Of a stretch of DNA of 40,825 nt, positions 37,320 through 40,825 are shown piece after piece. Both the position numbers and the translations under genes were made by a program. The DNA is from DASQHY01 sp035602605 (lineage in GTDB: Bacteria > Acidobacteriota > Terriglobia > Acidiferrales > UBA7541). The stretch spans positions 1-40,825 of the forward strand of contig DATNLZ010000034.1 of the NCBI GenBank assembly GCA_035602605.1, given 5' to 3'. The notes beneath the pieces were generated by a model. That model worked only from the letters and a program-made list of their open reading frames with translations. It had not been told where the DNA came from and made no database searches. Each line of letters opens with the position of its first letter. The stretch's first letter is position 1.

Positions 37320-39967
37320 CGCTGTGGGCTCGTTTCTGTTCGTGGCTGGGAGCGGCGCTGCGGCGCTCCCGGATGGAGAGCGAAATGGATGCGGAACTGC
37401 GTTTCCACATGGAAGGGTACGTCGAGGATCTGGTTCGCAGCGGTGTGCCTGGCCACGAGGCCCTGCGCCGCGCGCGGCTCGAGTTTGGCGGAATGGAACG
37501 AACCAAAGAGGAATGCCGCGAGACGCGCGGCCTGAATTTGGTCGAAGGCTTGATCCGAGATCTGCGATACTCGATTCGAATGCTGGCAAAGAATCCGGGG
37601 TTCACGGCCGTCGCCGTACTGACCCTAGCATTGGCCATTGGCGCAAATACGGCCATCTTCAGCGTGGTCGATGCTATTCTCCTTCGCCCGCTCCCTTATC
37701 CACAAGCAAGCCGGCTTGTGTTTCTAAGCGAATACTCCGAACAGGTTCCCGGGATGAGTATCGCCATGGCGAACTTTAATGATTGGCGCTCCGAGAATCA
37801 CGTGTTCGAAAGCATGGTTGCATATCAGAGTGACAACGTGGTTCTGGCAGGAAGAGGCGAAGCGGAGCGGGTGCGACTTCGCCGAATCACCGCCGGGTTC
37901 TCGCCTACACTAAGGGTTAAACCAATCCTAGGAAGGACGTTGATGCCGGAGGACGATAAAGTGGGCGCAGAGCGCGTCGTACTGCTCGGCGAAGGCTTCT
38001 GGGAACGCCGTTTTGGCCGCGATCCAAGCATCATCGGGCAGCAGCTTACCATCGACTCTGAGCCGTATACCGTCATCGGCGTTTTCCCATCGCGGCTTCA
38101 CGGCAGCCTGCGAACCACGGATTTATTCACATCGCTTTGGCGTCTAGAGAACGAATTAGGGGGCGAGAAAAATCGTGGCAACCACCCGGGGATCTATGCA
38201 TATGCACGTCTAAAGCCTGGTGTAAACCTCGAGCAGGCTCGCGGCGAAATGAAAGGCATTGCACAGCACCTGGATGAGATGCATCCCGACAGCAACGGCA
38301 ATCAGAGCATCACCGTGCAACCGTTGCTCGAAGCCATCGTTGAGGATGTGCGTGCGCCACTACTGGTTCTGATCGCTGCCGTTGGCTTCGTGTTGCTGAT
38401 TGCTTGCGCGAACCTGGCCAATCTCTTGCTCGCGCGCGCGACACAACGCTATCGCGAACTCGCGGTTCGGATGGCTTTAGGTGCGAGTCGTGGTCGGCTG
38501 GTGCGTCAGATGCTCACGGAAAGTGTTGTTTTGGCGCTGGCGGGAGGGACGCTGGGGCTGCTTTTGGCGGTTTGGATCAGCGCGGCTGTGGTGCACGGAA
38601 TGCCGACCGGAGTGCCCCGACTAGACGAGGTCTCCCCGGATCGGTGGGTCCTGATCTTCTCACTAGCTATATCGCTGGCGACCGGTATTTTCTTCGGCAT
38701 CTTTCCCGCTCTGCAAGCCTCGCGCACAAATGTACAGGATGCGCTCAAGGAGAGTGGCCGCACGGGAAGTCCCGGCAGCAGTCGCCGGCGAATGCGCGAC
38801 GCCTTGGTTGCAGCGGAGGCGGCTATATCTCTTATCCTGCTGGTCGGCGCAGGGCTGATGGCCCAGAGTCTCTTTCGAGTACTGCATGCCGATAGCGGCT
38901 TCAATCCCAGTCATGTGCTGACGGCGAGGTTTTCACTACCCGATGTCAGATACAAGGGAGATGACAAAAGCCGCAACTTTGTAGAAGAACTTGTTTCCAG
39001 GATCCAGGCAATTCCAGGGGTGGAAGCCGCGGGAGTCAAGAACCCATTGCTGGGCGGTTGGCAAACGTCCTACGCGATTGAAGGCCGACCCTTGCCAGTG
39101 CGTGGCCAGCACGCCACGACGGATTTCAGCCGAGTCAGTCCGGACGCGATGCGAGCAATGGGCATGCGTTTGATACGCGGCCGATTTTTCGATTCGCACG
39201 ACAATGCACAGACGCAGCGCGTTTGCATTATTGATGAGACTTTGGTCAAACAAGACTTTCTACACGAAGACTCTCTAGGCAAGCGGATTGCGACAGACGT
39301 CCACCCTGGACCAGGGGTGCAGCCGGCCTGGATGACGGTGGTCGGCATCGTCGCTCACGTTAAGAACTATGGCGTCGATCAGCCTTCACGGGTCGAGATG
39401 TACGTCCCGATTGCTCAGAGACCGGGCGGCAGCGGGGCGTTGCTCATTCGTTTCACAGGCGATATCGGGACGTTCGCTTCCAGCGCGCGTTCCGCAGTAC
39501 GCAGCGTCGATCCTGATGTTCCGTTATTCGAGATGCGCCCACTCGAAGACATCGTCAATGAAAACACAGCATCAAGGCGACTTTCGGTCATGCTGACGAG
39601 TGCGTTCGCCATTCTCGCGGTGGTGCTTGCGGGGATGGGGTTTTACGGCGTGATGGCATACCTCGTTAATCAACGAACGCAAGAAATCGGCATCCGGTTG
39701 GCCCTTGGCGGCACGCGTGGCGACATCCTTAGGCTGGTGGTGGAGAAAGGGTTGAGATTGACTGCGACGGGAATAGCCATTGGCCTTGCCGGGGCGGCAG
39801 TCTTGATGCATTTTATCTCCAATTTGCTTTATGGAGTCAAAGCCACGGACCCGATAACTTTTATCGCGGTCACAATATTTCTTTCGCTCGTGGCACTGGC
39901 TGCGTGTTACATCCCAGCGCGCCGAGCGGCACGAGTCGACCCGATGATTGCGTTGCGCTACGAATGA
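37316..39967 (+). CDS. ADOP-family ABC transporter permease with N-terminal prefix domain
   Basis: Protein of 883 residues from ATG 37316 (overlapping the padR stop as ATGA, GGAGGAAGT upstream). Residues of about 1-75 form the permease prefix found in PadR-linked ADOPs (MESEMDAELRFHMEGYVEDLVRSG, then ALRRARLEFGGMERTKEECRE). The body follows: LRYSIRMLAKNPGFTAVAVLTLALAIGANTAIFSVVDAILLRPLPYP (about residues 81-128), MacB_PCD, and a first FtsX core with ACANLANLLLARATQRYRELAVRMALGASRGRLVRQMLTES. The second MacB_PCD/FtsX unit ends with QRTQEIGIRLALGGTRGDILRLVVEKG and PARRAARVDPMIALRYE. Both FtsX cores are intact. No ATPase gene is nearby, so its partner must be encoded elsewhere. Confidence 0.93.
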   Translation: MTLWARFCSWLGAALRRSRMESEMDAELRFHMEGYVEDLVRSGVPGHEALRRARLEFGGMERTKEECRETRGLNLVEGLIRDLRYSIRMLAKNPGFTAVAVLTLALAIGANTAIFSVVDAILLRPLPYPQASRLVFLSEYSEQVPGMSIAMANFNDWRSENHVFESMVAYQSDNVVLAGRGEAERVRLRRITAGFSPTLRVKPILGRTLMPEDDKVGAERVVLLGEGFWERRFGRDPSIIGQQLTIDSEPYTVIGVFPSRLHGSLRTTDLFTSLWRLENELGGEKNRGNHPGIYAYARLKPGVNLEQARGEMKGIAQHLDEMHPDSNGNQSITVQPLLEAIVEDVRAPLLVLIAAVGFVLLIACANLANLLLARATQRYRELAVRMALGASRGRLVRQMLTESVVLALAGGTLGLLLAVWISAAVVHGMPTGVPRLDEVSPDRWVLIFSLAISLATGIFFGIFPALQASRTNVQDALKESGRTGSPGSSRRRMRDALVAAEAAISLILLVGAGLMAQSLFRVLHADSGFNPSHVLTARFSLPDVRYKGDDKSRNFVEELVSRIQAIPGVEAAGVKNPLLGGWQTSYAIEGRPLPVRGQHATTDFSRVSPDAMRAMGMRLIRGRFFDSHDNAQTQRVCIIDETLVKQDFLHEDSLGKRIATDVHPGPGVQPAWMTVVGIVAHVKNYGVDQPSRVEMYVPIAQRPGGSGALLIRFTGDIGTFASSARSAVRSVDPDVPLFEMRPLEDIVNENTASRRLSVMLTSAFAILAVVLAGMGFYGVMAYLVNQRTQEIGIRLALGGTRGDILRLVVEKGLRLTATGIAIGLAGAAVLMHFISNLLYGVKATDPITFIAVTIFLSLVALAACYIPARRAARVDPMIALRYE

Positions 39968-40143
39968 AATTCGATTCGTGCAGGTGCGTGAGGAAAATGA
40001 GCGATTATATTCCTAGTCTAGCTACGACGAACAATCTCGGCAAACGCCAGCCAACGAAGTGACCACGGGGGACTAATTGTAGAGTCAAGAGTTTGTCAGT
40101 TTTGTGGGAGATTACAGCGAGAGCCGAAACGGGCATCGCGATT

Positions 40144-40182
40144 TCCTAAGTCCTGCGCGTCTGCCAGTTCCGCCACTTCCGC
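40144..40182 (-). pseudogene. tRNA-Leu(UAG)-like 5'-half
   Basis: Read leftwards from 40182, the sequence is a tRNA-Leu 5' half: acceptor strand GCGGAAG, TG, the long D arm with GGCGGAACTGGCAGACGCG, the anticodon stem strand CAGGA, and loop CTTAGGA (anticodon TAG). After the loop the sequence departs; the next bases (AATCG) do not pair with CAGGA and no 3' half is found in the 175 bases to the next gene. It is the mirror image of the 3'-half scars elsewhere in the window. Confidence 0.65.
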
Positions 40183-40257
40183 GTGGTTGACTAAACAGCA
40201 CTTAGAAGTTTCTCCGATTCAGGCGAAGTTGGCAACGTCCCCGTTTCGACCCTAATT

Positions 40258-40581
40258 TCAATGGGCAGCTCTAAGATTGCAGTAAAAACAGAGCGTCTCA
40301 CAATTCTCCCGGCTTCGCACTCCACCTTGACCGCGATTCTTTCTTTCATGCATGTACATCTGGGAAAGAGTAAGCCCCTGTCCGCAGGCAACGCACTTGC
40401 ATTCGTCGCGCTCGTAAATGTACCGGCGAAGCTCGCCGACCGCCGAGGCGCAATCTTCGGTTATGATGAGATAGGTTTCCGGTTGGGGATAGTCTTCCAG
40501 CAAGAGCGTCGCGTCTTTAAGCGAGTCCAGAATCGCTAGAAGATTCCCAGACTCGTCCCGTACCGTCCAACACTTGCTCAT
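40258..40581 (-). CDS. Small HNH-endonuclease-domain protein
   Basis: Protein of 107 residues. The first 50 form a compact alpha/beta segment (WTVRDESGNLLAILDSLKDA, then YLIITEDCASAVGEL) of no known family. Residues of about 52-107 match an HNH nuclease: RRYIYERDECKCVACG with Cys63 and Cys66, His78 in YMHERKN, GQGGVRSRENCETLC with Asn93, and the second Cys pair at about 98 and 101 followed by Asn (CNLRAAH). The two zinc Cys pairs and the H-N positions fit. The usual Asp before the first His is replaced by Met, so catalysis may be weak. GGAGAAGG precedes ATG 40581. It stands between a tRNA-Leu half and an IS630-like end, so it may be mobile-element cargo. Confidence 0.75.
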   Translation of the reverse strand: MSKCWTVRDESGNLLAILDSLKDATLLLEDYPQPETYLIITEDCASAVGELRRYIYERDECKCVACGQGLTLSQMYMHERKNRGQGGVRSRENCETLCFYCNLRAAH

Positions 40582-40687
40582 TTGCGCCTTCTCCGTCGGC
40601 GAGTTGTTTGCGGCGCGAATCTTCGAAGCCAGACAAGGAACCGCCCCGCCGTCGGTTTCCTCGACCGCAACGTCACCGTCTAGACTA

Positions 40688-40825
40688 GTGTCCTGTCCGT
40701 TATAAGTATTGACAATAAACGCGAGTTATGATGCGATAGCCATGTGTTTACGCCAGCGCCCGCGCTCACCCTGACTCCGTCTCAGAAGCACGTGCTGGAA
40801 TCGTTGGCCCGCGCCGGCCGCACCC
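40688..40825 (+). mobile_element. IS630-like insertion sequence, left end (cut by window edge)
   Basis: A TA dinucleotide at 40686-40687 is followed by GTGTCCTGTCCGTTATAAGT, which has the look of an IS630-type terminal repeat, and then a short leader into a transposase start. The rest lies beyond the window, so the right end and the target duplication cannot be checked. Confidence 0.45.
40744..40825 (+). CDS. IS630-like transposase, N-terminal fragment
   Basis: About 27 codons from GTG 40744 read VFTPAPALTLTPSQKHVLES, then LARAGRT. The pattern of a Pro-rich start, LTLTPxQ and LExLxRAxxTP is typical of the N-terminus of IS630-family transposases, where it leads into the helix-turn-helix domain. 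An ATG two bases earlier is in another frame that stops at once. The catalytic DDE region is outside the window, so completeness cannot be judged. Confidence 0.5.
   Translation, partial: MFTPAPALTLTPSQKHVLESLARAGRT

Noticed and set aside
40000..40143. Group I intron in the tRNA-Leu gene
   Set aside because: No 3' tRNA half and no recognisable intron core within the space before the ADOP gene.

Overview
The window looks like a chromosome segment from a soil-type Acidobacteriota (Terriglobia-like) bacterium. The evidence is the gene families, not a marker gene: two 'acidobacterial duplicated orphan permease' (ADOP) proteins, one behind a PadR regulator; two very large Oar-type TonB-dependent receptors with an N-terminal carboxypeptidase-regulatory-like domain; a winged-helix/TPR membrane regulator; a GH106-like glycosidase; an orphan secreted cupin; and many secreted hydrolases. 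Coding is moderately GC-rich, and most genes have clear GGAGG-type ribosome binding sites.

Layout. 1-3.0 kb: the start of an alpha/beta hydrolase (minus, cut by the window edge), a YdeI-family protein, a VOC protein, a cupin and a DoxX-like membrane protein. 3.4-5.9 kb: ADOP permease 1. 6.2-8.4 kb (minus): an ECF42-type sigma factor with two tandem DGPF/YCII proteins and a recognisable ECF42-like promoter. 8.6-12.9 kb (minus): a broken small ORF, a GH106-like glycosidase and YceH. 13.1-14.2 kb: a tannase/feruloyl esterase gene broken by an internal deletion. 14.2-15.1 kb: an SRPBCC-ArsR operon with two copies of a 16-bp inverted repeat flanking its promoter. 15.2-19.3 kb: a DUF3500 Tat-exported protein, a seven-bladed propeller protein and an M23 peptidase. 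19.35-19.8 kb: fused IS3 and IS110 transposase fragments. 19.8-22.1 kb: an S9 peptidase. 22.3-22.55 kb: a probable integrase tail and an intact tRNA-Arg(UCG). 22.8-28.7 kb: a secreted cupin, then the winged-helix/TPR regulator followed by TonB receptor 1. 28.7-29.9 kb: gene-poor, with a tRNA 3'-half scar. 29.9-35.6 kb: an M24 peptidase homologue, a secreted creatininase-family protein and TonB receptor 2. 36.1-40.0 kb: a DUF1569 protein, a second tRNA 3'-half scar, and the PadR-ADOP 2 operon. 40.1-40.8 kb: a tRNA-Leu 5'-half, an HNH protein and the start of an IS630-like element.

How it fits together. The region combines outer-membrane uptake (two TonB receptors), secreted or periplasmic hydrolases (S9, M24, M23, creatininase, GH106, tannase remnant) and small stress or regulatory modules (ECF42/DGPF, ArsR/SRPBCC, PadR/ADOP). 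It is also scarred by mobile DNA. Three tRNA half-genes, two of them preceded by the same 71-bp module, suggest repeated insertion and decay of one family of tRNA-targeting elements. No phage structural genes, CRISPR array or recognised defence island were seen. The signals most worth following up are the tRNA-half scars, the duplicated DGPF gene with its leader and promoter, and the M24 homologue lacking its second active-site histidine.
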